Positions 1 to 6,466 of a DNA stretch of 15,467 nt are shown here, in pieces (position 1 is the stretch's first letter; the number at the start of each line of letters is the position of its first letter). The notes beneath the pieces were generated by a model. It searched no databases. It had not been told where the DNA came from and was given only the letters and a program-made list of their open reading frames with translations. The DNA is from Bacteroidia bacterium (lineage in GTDB: Bacteria > Bacteroidota > Bacteroidia > AKYH767-A > OLB10), in assembly GCA_025450095.1 (NCBI GenBank), contig JANWID010000183.1, positions 1-15,467 of the forward strand, in the 5' to 3' direction. Position numbers and translations under genes: made by a program.

Positions 1-598
1 GAACAAAGCTATCAACATGCGCTTTTTGGAAGTCGATGACCGGATCAATGGTAGACTGGTCAAGTGCATAAACGGTATCATAAACCATCGGGATCATATC
101 TACATCACGGCTCACATGCCGCATGGTAAATCGCTTGAGCATTTTGGTCTGAAAAGGATCGGAAGCCAAAGCAACTTTTTTCAACCCTGACTGCTGTGCT
201 TTTTTATAAGAATAATAAATGTTTTCTGTGCTGTGTTCCGCCAAAGGTTCCGTGAAAATATGTTCCCTGGGAATCCCGAGTGCTTCACCGTACAGTGCCA
301 TTACTTCCGCTTCAATGTACGGAGTGTAGACAGCATTCCCCGAATACATCACATTTTTGGCAATTCCCCGGTCGTACAGGTGCTTGCTCCAAAGCACTCT
401 TGCTTTCATTACCTGGCTCCATTTACCATTCTCCAATGGTACTCCCGGCACAATGATAACATCGTACGTCTGCGCCCTGGCTCTGTCGTAAAGCCTCCCA
501 ACCTTTTTGGATGAATAGCTGCAGCCATAGATGCTGATAAAGAGGATAAGAAACAGAATTGGGAGGGGTTGGAGTTTGGTGTGAAGTGTCCCTTTCAT
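1..598 (-). CDS. YdcF/SanA-like DUF218 lipoprotein, partial (C-terminus beyond the window)
   Basis: Reading the minus strand from ATG at 598 gives 199 open codons that run off the left edge. The N-terminus has a hydrophobic stretch (about residues 12-25) ending in a lipobox-like IYGC with Cys26, so a lipoprotein is likely. The rest matches the DUF218 (YdcF/SanA/ElyC) pattern: YDVIIVPGVPLENGK, then a segment resembling R..wA..LY..G, YSGNAVYTPYIEAEVM (the SG...EA signature), GIPREHIFTEPLAEHSTENI (the E...NT.EN signature), and a beta strand VALASDP. Family members are envelope-associated proteins of uncertain biochemistry, some linked to cell-wall or exopolysaccharide metabolism. It is divergent from the small PhoB-like gene. 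The family call is by motif only. Confidence 0.75.
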   Translation of the reverse strand, partial: MKGTLHTKLQPLPILFLILFISIYGCSYSSKKVGRLYDRARAQTYDVIIVPGVPLENGKWSQVMKARVLWSKHLYDRGIAKNVMYSGNAVYTPYIEAEVMALYGEALGIPREHIFTEPLAEHSTENIYYSYKKAQQSGLKKVALASDPFQTKMLKRFTMRHVSRDVDMIPMVYDTVYALDQSTIDPVIDFQKAHVDSFV

Positions 599-604
599 AT
601 TAAT

Positions 605-612
605 CAAAATTA
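605..612 (-). promoter_or_regulatory. Possible -7 box of the DUF218 gene
   Basis: On the minus strand this reads TAATTTTG, an exact match to the Bacteroidota -7 consensus TAnnTTTG. It ends only 6 bp before the ATG at 598, so the transcript would have almost no leader. I see no TTG -33 element at the expected distance, so support is limited. Confidence 0.35.
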
Positions 613-681
613 GGCTTGAAATCGCCATGAAGAAACTCCAGCAAATATTAAACCTTCCGGAATATCGAACTAACATGCAAA

Positions 682-737
682 TTAACCAGAAGTTAACATT
701 AAATAAACCCGGGCTTAAAGATGCAGGGGTATTTTTG
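682..737 (+). promoter_or_regulatory. Pho box plus -7 promoter of the receiverless PhoB-like gene
   Basis: Three heptamers lie at an 11-bp period: TTAACCA (682-688), TTAACAT (693-699) and TAAACCC (704-710). Exactly 19 bp later is TATTTTTG (730-737), an exact TAnnTTTG box. The same geometry occurs at pstS and phoB in this window. The heptamers resemble the TTAACA direct repeats bound by Bacillus PhoP and have the 11-bp period of the E. coli Pho box. Transcription would start near 742-745. This lies inside the open frame that begins at 627, so translation should start at 753. Confidence 0.75.
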
Positions 738-752
738 AAATTCGCAAATACT

Positions 753-1109
753 ATGGAACCCGGCAAAATACTTATCCTGGAAGAAAACAGTGAACCGTTC
801 CGGACAAACGGGCATCCTGGTAATGGAGTCTCGTCAAATGAACTGATCATTGATAAAGAAGCCTATATTGTTTATCTCCATGGAAGCAAAATTACTTTTC
901 CCAAAAAGGAATTTGAGTTATTGTTGCTCCTTGCATCAAATCCACGTAAAGTTTTTAAACGTGTTGAGATCCTGATTCAGATCTGGGGCAAGGAGTTTCG
1001 CCAGAAGGACTCCCGTTCGCTGGATGTGCATATCCGGATGTTACGTCGTAAGCTGAATGATCATTTTATAACGACGATCAGGGGAGTGGGGTATAAGCTT
1101 GAGAAATAA
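753..1109 (+). CDS. Receiverless PhoB/OmpR-type winged-helix regulator
   Basis: A 118-residue protein whose last ~90 residues form an OmpR/PhoB-type winged helix: ITFPKKEFELL, KVFKR.EIL..IWG, the recognition-helix region SLDVHIRMLRRKL, and the wing GVGYK. By eye about half of these residues match the DNA-binding domain of PhoB encoded at 9402. There is no receiver domain: no phospho-acceptor Asp and no conserved Thr or Lys. The short N-terminus KILILEENSEP resembles receiver strand beta-1 of PhoB (KILLVDDEPD), as if the rest of the receiver had been deleted. The frame is open from 627 (160 residues), but the promoter at 682-737 lies inside that extension, so I chose ATG 753. It converges on pstA. 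The inferred role is binding Pho boxes independently of phosphorylation, as an activator or a competitor of PhoB; this is not shown by the sequence. Confidence 0.8.
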   Translation: MEPGKILILEENSEPFRTNGHPGNGVSSNELIIDKEAYIVYLHGSKITFPKKEFELLLLLASNPRKVFKRVEILIQIWGKEFRQKDSRSLDVHIRMLRRKLNDHFITTIRGVGYKLEK

Positions 1110-1132
1110 AATTATTTTATTATTTCGTTCGA

Positions 1133-1330
1133 ACAGCAGCATGCTGTCCCTACTATTTTCTTTCCATTTTATCTGCCTTCCCGACGCGCACAACGGCGGT
1201 CGGGATGACATCGCGGCCACGAAGTATTTCTTATTGAAAACTACGTGGCACGCGTTCGCAAGCGAGTCAACTAACGGCTACCGACTGCTGATTGCCAACT
1301 GCCAACTGCCGGCTGATGACTGCCAACTGA
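1133..1330. repeat. Convergent intergenic region with small hairpins and TGCCAACTG repeats
   Basis: Between the winged-helix gene and the end of pstA there is a 6-bp hairpin (1133-1138 with 1142-1147), a hairpin CCCGAC/GTCGGG (1180-1185 with 1199-1204) followed by GATGAC as in the larger palindromes, and three copies of TGCCAACTG within 1293-1329. The same unit recurs near 4901-4914. Either hairpin could help terminate transcription, but neither has a clear T-tract. A 100-codon frame starting at 1099 crosses this region and looks non-coding. Confidence 0.45.
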
Positions 1331-1335
1331 GATTT

Positions 1336-2193
1336 TCAATACCTCACTTTCCGTTTTATCCTCATATAAACCGCGACTGCATTCAGCAAAAAAGTTATTG
1401 AGAGTAAAATAATAATCCCGGCAGATGCATTTACCAAAAATGCTTCCTGCGGACGCGAAGCCCAGTTGAAAATCTGAATGGGTAGGACTGTAAATTCCGA
1501 CATCGGCGAAATGGGTACAAACGGCACATAAGCCAATGCACCCACAACGATCAGCGGTGCTGCTTCACCAATGGCTCTCGATAACGCGATAATGATCCCA
1601 GTGATGATGCCGCTGCTGGCGGAAGGGATAACAGTCATCTTTATCGTCTGCCACTTCGAGGAACCTAATGCATACGACGCTTCGCGTAATGAGCTCGGAA
1701 CTGCCTTTATGGCTTCCCGCGTTGCCACAATAATAATCGGCAATATCAAAAGTGCAAGTGTAAAGCTTCCCGTAAGGATACTACCACCCAGGTGAAAAAT
1801 GCGACCGAAAATTTCAAGACCCAGCAATCCATAAATAACCGAAGGTACACCAGCCAGGTTGGTAATATTTATTTCAATAATTTTTCCCAGGCGCGATTTA
1901 CGTGCAAATTCTTCAAGGTAGATGGCTGCTCCAATGCCTATCGGAATTGCAACAAGAGCCGTGACTACAATGATCCATAATGTTCCTGCCAACGCAGAAA
2001 GTATTCCGGCTTTTCCTGGAATACGCGACGGATAATTGGTGATGAATTCCCAGCTGATCCGTGACATTCCGTCCTTGAGAATGCTTGAAATAAAAATAGC
2101 CAGCATGAGCAGTCCGAAGAACGTGCTGAATACGCCAAAGTATTTAAAGGCCTCATCCTTTATCCTTGCTATGCGTGCGAAATGCTTAGACAT
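1336..2193 (-). CDS. pstA: Phosphate ABC transporter permease PstA
   Basis: Inner-membrane permease subunit of the high-affinity phosphate importer. 285 residues from ATG 2193, close to the usual PstA length. The protein has about six hydrophobic segments, a first periplasmic stretch containing WEFITNYPSR, and the cytoplasmic coupling (EAA) loop PSSLREASYALGSSKWQTI that docks to the PstB ATPase. The frame can be extended to a TTG at 2205, but the ATG at 2193 overlaps the pstC stop by 8 bp, which is typical of translational coupling. It is the last gene of pstS-pstC-pstA. No pstB follows: the next gene is the convergent winged-helix regulator. Confidence 0.93.
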   Translation of the reverse strand: MSKHFARIARIKDEAFKYFGVFSTFFGLLMLAIFISSILKDGMSRISWEFITNYPSRIPGKAGILSALAGTLWIIVVTALVAIPIGIGAAIYLEEFARKSRLGKIIEINITNLAGVPSVIYGLLGLEIFGRIFHLGGSILTGSFTLALLILPIIIVATREAIKAVPSSLREASYALGSSKWQTIKMTVIPSASSGIITGIIIALSRAIGEAAPLIVVGALAYVPFVPISPMSEFTVLPIQIFNWASRPQEAFLVNASAGIIILLSITFLLNAVAVYMRIKRKVRY

Positions 2194-3067
2194 ATTTTTT
2201 CTCAAACTTTTTATTTAACCAGTAACTAAGATTATTTAGTAAAAATGTAAACGCGAATAATGTAATTCCCGCTGCGAAAATGGTGCGGTATTCCAAAGAG
2301 TCGTGCGCTACATCTCCAAGACTAACTTTAACGATATACGTAGTGATGGTTTCGATTGGAACCGTAGGATTGAAGGTAAGCCGTGGTTGCTGTCCTGCCG
2401 CAATTGCAACTATCATGGTTTCACCAATAGCTCTTGAGATGGCGAGAATTGCTGATACAATTATTCCAGAAGAAGCGGAAGGGACAATTACACGGAATGC
2501 AGTCTGGAAACGATTCGCACCCAACGCCAGCGAACCTTCGCGGATGTATCGCGGCACCGCGGCTATGGCATCGTCACTGAGAGAAGAAACATAAGGGATG
2601 ATCATGATTCCCATCACAAATCCTGCGGATAGTGAATTAAAACCTGACATTCCCGGAATTAGCGTTTGTAGAAATGGTGTGACTACCGTAAGAGCAAAAA
2701 ATCCATACACCACCGTAGGTACTGACGCCAGTATTTCAAGAATTGGTTTTATTATGTTTTTGAACTGAACGGTTGAATATTCGTTCAGGAAAAGAGCGAT
2801 GGTCAGGCCGGTCGGTAGCGCAACCAGGATTGCGATCAGTGAGGTTAGTAGCGTTCCGGATAACAATGGTAAAATTCCAAAATGTTTTTCTGCAAACAGG
2901 GGAGTCCATTGCGAATCGGTAAAAAATTCAACAATGGAAACTACTTTAAAGAAATTAAATGTTTCCGACAACAACACAAAAAGAATCCCCGCTGTAGTAA
3001 GTACTGTCAGCAGGGCACAACACGCCAAAGCATATTCTATTATTTTTTCTTTATTTCGCCTGGTCAT
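2186..3067 (-). CDS. pstC: Phosphate ABC transporter permease PstC
   Basis: Partner permease of PstA in the inner membrane, 293 residues. Hydrophobic segments begin at about residue 11 (ALACCALLTVLTTAGILFVL). The motif LPTGLTIALFLNEY follows an early membrane span, then ILASVPTVVYGFFAL, and the coupling loop PRYIREGSLALGANRFQTA, ending with the basic tail KKFEKKYV. The ATG at 3067 is 89 bp after pstS in the same direction, and the 3' end overlaps pstA. The gap to pstS holds a stem-loop, which may set different expression levels of binding protein and permeases. Confidence 0.94.
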   Translation of the reverse strand: MTRRNKEKIIEYALACCALLTVLTTAGILFVLLSETFNFFKVVSIVEFFTDSQWTPLFAEKHFGILPLLSGTLLTSLIAILVALPTGLTIALFLNEYSTVQFKNIIKPILEILASVPTVVYGFFALTVVTPFLQTLIPGMSGFNSLSAGFVMGIMIIPYVSSLSDDAIAAVPRYIREGSLALGANRFQTAFRVIVPSASSGIIVSAILAISRAIGETMIVAIAAGQQPRLTFNPTVPIETITTYIVKVSLGDVAHDSLEYRTIFAAGITLFAFTFLLNNLSYWLNKKFEKKYV

Positions 3068-3112
3068 AGGTTGTGCTGAAAAGCTAAATATTCGATAATC
3101 AAAATGTATAGA

Positions 3113-3147
3113 TCCCGAAGCATTCCAGGTTATAGAGTGCTTCGGGA
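3113..3147 (-). terminator. Intercistronic stem-loop between pstS and pstC
   Basis: A perfect 10-bp inverted repeat, TCCCGAAGCA (3113-3122) and TGCTTCGGGA (3138-3147), with a 15-nt loop, sits just after the pstS stop codon. It has no T-tract, so full termination is doubtful. A leaky attenuator or a 3'-end stabiliser that keeps pstS mRNA above pstCA mRNA fits the usual excess of binding protein over permease; that role is inference. Confidence 0.6.
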
Positions 3148-3156
3148 ATAAATTAC

Positions 3157-4140
3157 TTACTCTTGTTCTTTATGTGTACTTACAAAATCCTGAAGCTTTT
3201 TCTTCTGGACGTTATATTCTTCATCCGACATCGGAATAAATCCTACTTCACGGGTTAGTGTACCCGCATTTTCGAGATAAAATTCAACGAAAGTTGCAAC
3301 TTCCGGCCGTTTTATGGATGATGAATTCACATAAATAAAAAGTGGTCGTGAAAGCGGAGCATAGGATTTATTCTTCACAGTTTCGACGGATGGCAGGATG
3401 GCGCCGGCACCATTACTTTCATTACCATCATTAACAGCTACCAGTTTCAGCTTGTCGAGGTTTTCTTCATAGTATGCAAAGCCAAAAAATCCCAGCGCGT
3501 TTTTATCGGATGATACACCCTGCACCAGCACGTTGTCATCTTCACTGGCAGTATAATCACCCCGACTCTTATGGCTTTCACCTACGATGGCTTCTGTAAA
3601 ATAATCATAAGTTCCGGACTCGGTTCCTGCACCATAGAGGTGAAATTCCTCATCAGGCCAGCCTTTACGAACCTGGCTCCATTTGGTGATCTTATTTTGT
3701 GCAGCAGGTTCCCACATCATTTTTAGTTCCGCGACAGTAATATCAGTTACCCACGTGTTTTGTGGATTTACAACCACCGAAAGTCCGTCATAAGCGATTT
3801 CCAACTCCAGTGAGTGAATATTATTAAGTTCACACGCTTTCTTTTCTTCTTCTTTAACAGAACGTGATGCATCGTTGATGTCGGTTTCTCCACGACTGAA
3901 TTTCTTGAATCCACCACCGGTTCCTGATAAACCGACAGTCACTTTTACATCGGGCTGTACATTGCGGAATTCTTCTGCAACAGCTTCCGAAATTGGGTAA
4001 ACAGTGCTCGAGCCATCAATTTTAACTTCTCCTTCCAGCTTTCCCATGTTATTATTTTCCTGGGAATTATTTTCAGTCTTACCTCCGCAGGCAGCTAAAA
4101 CTACTATGGAGCTTGCAACAATAATGTGGTTGAATTTCAT
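3157..4140 (-). CDS. pstS: Phosphate-binding lipoprotein PstS
   Basis: Substrate-binding component of the Pst importer, 327 residues. The signal peptide ends in the lipobox LAAC with Cys18, so it is membrane-anchored as expected without a need for free periplasmic diffusion. Phosphate-binding signatures are visible: IDGSSTVYPISEAVAEEF, GLSGTGGGFKKFSRGETDI with NDASR, and GAGTESGTYDYFTEAIVG. C-terminal motifs RPLFIYVNSSS and FVEFYLENAGTL fit the PstS_2 family. It is the first gene of pstS-pstC-pstA, preceded by a Pho box, so it should be induced by phosphate starvation. Confidence 0.95.
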   Translation of the reverse strand: MKFNHIIVASSIVVLAACGGKTENNSQENNNMGKLEGEVKIDGSSTVYPISEAVAEEFRNVQPDVKVTVGLSGTGGGFKKFSRGETDINDASRSVKEEEKKACELNNIHSLELEIAYDGLSVVVNPQNTWVTDITVAELKMMWEPAAQNKITKWSQVRKGWPDEEFHLYGAGTESGTYDYFTEAIVGESHKSRGDYTASEDDNVLVQGVSSDKNALGFFGFAYYEENLDKLKLVAVNDGNESNGAGAILPSVETVKNKSYAPLSRPLFIYVNSSSIKRPEVATFVEFYLENAGTLTREVGFIPMSDEEYNVQKKKLQDFVSTHKEQE

Positions 4141-4196
4141 TTTTATAGTTTTTTAATTATCTTTTTGTGAAGAAAACATTAATAATTTCTGGTGTA

Positions 4197-4252
4197 CAAA
4201 AGTCTAAGAACCACATTGGTCCAATTTTAACGCCATGTTAAATTAATGTTAA
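4197..4252 (-). promoter_or_regulatory. Pho box plus -7 promoter of pstSCA
   Basis: In the pstS direction, three heptamers sit at an 11-bp period: TTAACAT (4252-4246), TTAACAT (4241-4235) and TTAAAAT (4230-4224). Exactly 19 bp further is GACTTTTG (4204-4197), matching TAnnTTTG at all but the first position. The leader to the ATG at 4140 is about 50 nt. No TTG -33 element is present, as expected for an activator-dependent promoter where PhoB replaces the -33 contact. Confidence 0.8.
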
Positions 4253-4350
4253 TTATCGATGGACACCCAAAAAGTTCACGACCGGGTCTAAATAGTATAA
4301 TGCATTTAAAATGAATACATTAATAAGAATTATTATTCTGACTTAGATCA

Positions 4351-4381
4351 TTGGCATCCACCCTCACATTCATTAACTTTA
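4351..4381 (+). promoter_or_regulatory. Possible -33/-7 promoter of the hypothetical gene at 4412
   Basis: TTGG at 4351-4354 and TAACTTTA at 4374-4381 (7 of 8 against TAnnTTTG) are separated by 19 bp, within the usual Bacteroidota spacing. The leader would be about 25 nt. No Pho-box repeat is oriented toward this gene. Confidence 0.4.
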
Positions 4382-4411
4382 CCATTACCCGCCACGTTTT
4401 ATAAGTAATAA

Positions 4412-4822
4412 ATGATCATCATGAAACTCAATCTGCAACCCGATATCACAACTGCTGAATTGAATACTCAGTTCCACAGTTATTTCCCATTTCTTAAAAT
4501 TGAATTTTTCAAAAATTCGCACGAAGAAAATGAACCTTCTCAAAAGAAGGAACTCATAAAAGAGAATATTCCATTAATGGAACTTACCGGTAAAAAAAAA
4601 TCCGGTGAATTTGAATTTTCACCTTTGACAACGGTCGCAGAATTTGAAAAACGAATGCACGATGATTACGGTTTGAATGTACAGGTATTCCGCCAATCGG
4701 GAAATGTTTGGCTGGTAACAACAGTCACCGATAGTCTCACACTTCAAAGTCAGAATGCATTGGGAATGGAGAAAATGAATGCGGCTGATCAACCTGATTT
4801 GTCGGATATTGATTATGATTGA
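4412..4822 (+). CDS. Conserved-looking hypothetical protein, 136 residues
   Basis: No family I can name with confidence. It has no signal peptide or membrane segment, is acidic at the C-terminus (DLSDIDYD), and has a Lys/Glu-rich middle (about residues 36-60). The segments HSYFPFLKIEFFK, GLNVQVFRQSGNVWLVTT and TDSLTLQSQNALG look like those of a small cytosolic alpha/beta protein that I associate with hypothetical proteins of Bacteroidota, but this is recollection, not a search result. Starts at 4412 (MIIMKLN) and 4421 (MKLN) are both possible; the second gives a more usual N-terminus. It is divergent from pstS with 271 bp between, and is followed by a strong stem-loop, so it is probably a single-gene unit. 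Confidence 0.7.
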   Translation: MIIMKLNLQPDITTAELNTQFHSYFPFLKIEFFKNSHEENEPSQKKELIKENIPLMELTGKKKSGEFEFSPLTTVAEFEKRMHDDYGLNVQVFRQSGNVWLVTTVTDSLTLQSQNALGMEKMNAADQPDLSDIDYD

Positions 4823-4829
4823 TGTATTG

Positions 4830-4867
4830 TTTAAGTCATGGTTCGGCTCCGCTCACCATGACTTAAA
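4830..4867 (+). terminator. Stem-loop after the hypothetical gene
   Basis: Perfect 13-bp inverted repeat TTTAAGTCATGGT (4830-4842) and ACCATGACTTAAA (4855-4867) with a 12-nt loop, starting 8 bp after the stop codon at 4822. The stem ends in A/T pairs (TTTAA with TTAAA), which could act as a terminator in either direction. Confidence 0.6.
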
Positions 4868-4884
4868 GTATTGACCAATGATTG

Positions 4885-4918
4885 TCGTCAGCTGACTATT
4901 GACTGCCAACTGCCAGTT
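4885..4918. repeat. TGCCAACTGCCA-type short repeat tract
   Basis: GACTGCCAACTGCCAGTTA here repeats the units seen at 1293-1329 (TGCCAACTG). Both tracts lie in non-coding gaps beside larger palindromic sequence. No function can be assigned. Confidence 0.4.
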
Positions 4919-4941
4919 ACACACTACCGGTTTAATATGAT

Positions 4942-5096
4942 GCGATCCCTCGCTACGCTCGGAATGACAGATGAAATGTATAATAGCGGGCGGGGGATGC
5001 GGATGAAATGAATAATCCATTAATGAAAATGTTGCCGCATCCCCCGCCCGCATTTACCCATAATAGATCGTCATCCCGAGCATAGCGAGGGATCGC
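4942..5096. repeat. Nested palindromic element, copy A
   Basis: Outer arms of 27 nt (4942-4968 and 5070-5096) match at 25 positions when paired; they begin GCGATCCCTCGCTA and end in GGAATGAC. Inside lies a perfect 17-bp GC-rich stem (4986-5002 with 5035-5051; GCGGGCGGGGGATGCGG) around a 32-nt AT-rich loop. Together with the stem-loop at 4830 this accounts for most of the 336-bp gap between the hypothetical gene and trxA. A related element lies at 6565-6798. It is likely a dispersed intergenic repeat; a role in termination or mRNA folding is possible. Confidence 0.8.
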
Positions 5097-5158
5097 TTAA
5101 TGAGGAATCGAATGCCCACAGTTATTTGAATGTTACCTATTAAAATAAGAAACCCGGA

Positions 5159-5461
5159 ATGAGCCGCTTTAACGATTTAATAAATTCATCAACACCCGTA
5201 CTCGTCGATTTCTACGCCACCTGGTGCGGGCCGTGTAAGGTCATGGAGCCGGTTATTAAAAAAGTAGCAGAAATTACCGGTGATGAAGCACGGATCATTA
5301 AAGTTGATATTGATAAGAACCAACAGGCGGCTTTGAATTATGACATCCGCGGAGTACCAACTTTTATTATTTTCAAAAACGGGAAGCAAGTGTGGAGACA
5401 ATCGGGTGTGGTGCCTGAAAATGTTTTGTTGCAACAGCTTAAAGTTGCTTCTCAGGAATGA
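5159..5461 (+). CDS. trxA: Thioredoxin
   Basis: A 100-residue cytosolic dithiol-disulfide oxidoreductase, about the usual thioredoxin length. The active site is WCGPCK with Cys23 and Cys26, preceded by VLVDFYATW; VDIDKNQQAALNYDIRGVP leads to the cis-proline Pro67 in VPTFIIF, then the typical FKNGKQVWRQSGVVP segment. It has no signal peptide. It converges on the cation transporter with a 2-bp gap between stop codons, so any terminators must lie within the coding regions. It lies between two copies of a nested palindrome (4942-5096 and 6565-6798). It may be one of several thioredoxins in the genome, so the symbol names the family. Confidence 0.92.
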   Translation: MSRFNDLINSSTPVLVDFYATWCGPCKVMEPVIKKVAEITGDEARIIKVDIDKNQQAALNYDIRGVPTFIIFKNGKQVWRQSGVVPENVLLQQLKVASQE

Positions 5462-5463
5462 AT

Positions 5464-6465
5464 TTAAAAGCCATGTTTTCTATTCGGCAGTAAATTCGAA
5501 AGCTCCCAGTCAATTTTCTTTTTGAATTCCGCTTTCCGGTAATTGCATGTTTTTAGTTGACAAATTGAACATGAAACCGGCATAACACACGGATCGGCAT
5601 GTATGAAAAACTCAACATCGTTACCCAGGTTTTCACGCATCAGCCGTTCAACAGATGCGATTTCTTCGTGCGCACTTTCCAGTGTATCGTACCAGGGCAA
5701 AGTAATGTGACAATCAACATGCAGGTTTGCACCGTATTTGATCACACGCAGGTTATGAATGTCGATCCATTTATCCTTACGGTGCTTTTGTAATTCAGTG
5801 ATCACCAACTGGAGCTTCTCGTAATCGGCTTCATCAAGCAGGCTGTTCACCGATTTTTTCAGCAAACCAAAACCGGTGATCAAAATAATGGATCCAAATA
5901 CAAGCGCCATCACCTGGTCGATCCAGTATAGCCCGGTGAAATACATTAATACAAGTCCCGCTACCAGTCCCACACTGCTGATTGTATCCGAAACGAGGTG
6001 CTTACCATTGGCAATCATCAGCAGGGAGCTTGCTTTTTTGCCTTTGGAAATAAGAATTTTCCCTGTAATAAAATTCACGGCTCCCGCTACTGCCGACATC
6101 CACGCTCCAATATCAAGAGCGTGAATTTTTATCGGTTGAAAAAATGCATAAACAGAATTGACAATGATGGTGATACCCGCTATGAAAATGAGTCCGCCTT
6201 CGAAACCTGCGGAAAGAAATTCCATTTTCCCATGTCCATAGGGGTGATTTTCATCACGAGGCTGCGATGCATAATAAATGCTGAAAAGTGCAAATGATCC
6301 GGCAACAACATTTACAATCGATTCCAATGCATCCGTGAGAATGGCGTTGGAATGCGTGAGATACCAGGCAACAAATTTTATTACCAGCAACATAACGCTG
6401 ATAATAAGTGAAAACCGGATAGCGGTTATTTTTTTACGATCCTTTTCGGGAATTGAGACTTTCAA
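5464..6465 (-). CDS. Cation diffusion facilitator (CDF) family metal transporter
   Basis: A proton-coupled divalent-metal exporter of the inner membrane, 333 residues, with about six membrane helices in the first ~205 residues and a cytosolic ferredoxin-like domain after it. Metal-site residues are visible in helix 2 (TDALESIVN; Asp45) and helix 5 (NGKHLVSD; His156, Asp160), plus the HPYGHGK loop (74-80). The helix-2 site is DALES rather than the DxxxD of YiiP-type proteins. The tail carries a four-Cys cluster (Cys293, 299, 302, 307) after HADPC. The start is TTG 6465: there is no upstream ATG before the in-frame stop at 6508-6510, and the next ATG falls inside helix 1. The metal cannot be assigned from the sequence. 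Confidence 0.9.
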   Translation of the reverse strand: MKVSIPEKDRKKITAIRFSLIISVMLLVIKFVAWYLTHSNAILTDALESIVNVVAGSFALFSIYYASQPRDENHPYGHGKMEFLSAGFEGGLIFIAGITIIVNSVYAFFQPIKIHALDIGAWMSAVAGAVNFITGKILISKGKKASSLLMIANGKHLVSDTISSVGLVAGLVLMYFTGLYWIDQVMALVFGSIILITGFGLLKKSVNSLLDEADYEKLQLVITELQKHRKDKWIDIHNLRVIKYGANLHVDCHITLPWYDTLESAHEEIASVERLMRENLGNDVEFFIHADPCVMPVSCSICQLKTCNYRKAEFKKKIDWELSNLLPNRKHGF

Positions 6466-6466
6466 T

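Noticed and set aside
233..514. 93-codon plus-strand frame
   Set aside because: It is antisense to the DUF218 gene, whose minus-strand frame is open over the whole stretch and matches a known family; the 93-residue product resembles nothing.
627..752. N-terminal extension of the winged-helix gene from ATG 627
   Set aside because: It contains the three-heptamer Pho box and the exact -7 box, and the peptide shows no domain character; start 753 is preferred.
1099..1401. 100-codon frame after the winged-helix gene
   Set aside because: It runs through hairpins and TGCCAACTG repeats and overlaps the pstA 3' end; the product has no protein-like pattern.
4830..5100. CRISPR array or small RNA gene
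   Set aside because: The repeats are inverted, nested and not regularly spaced with unique spacers; no cas gene is nearby.
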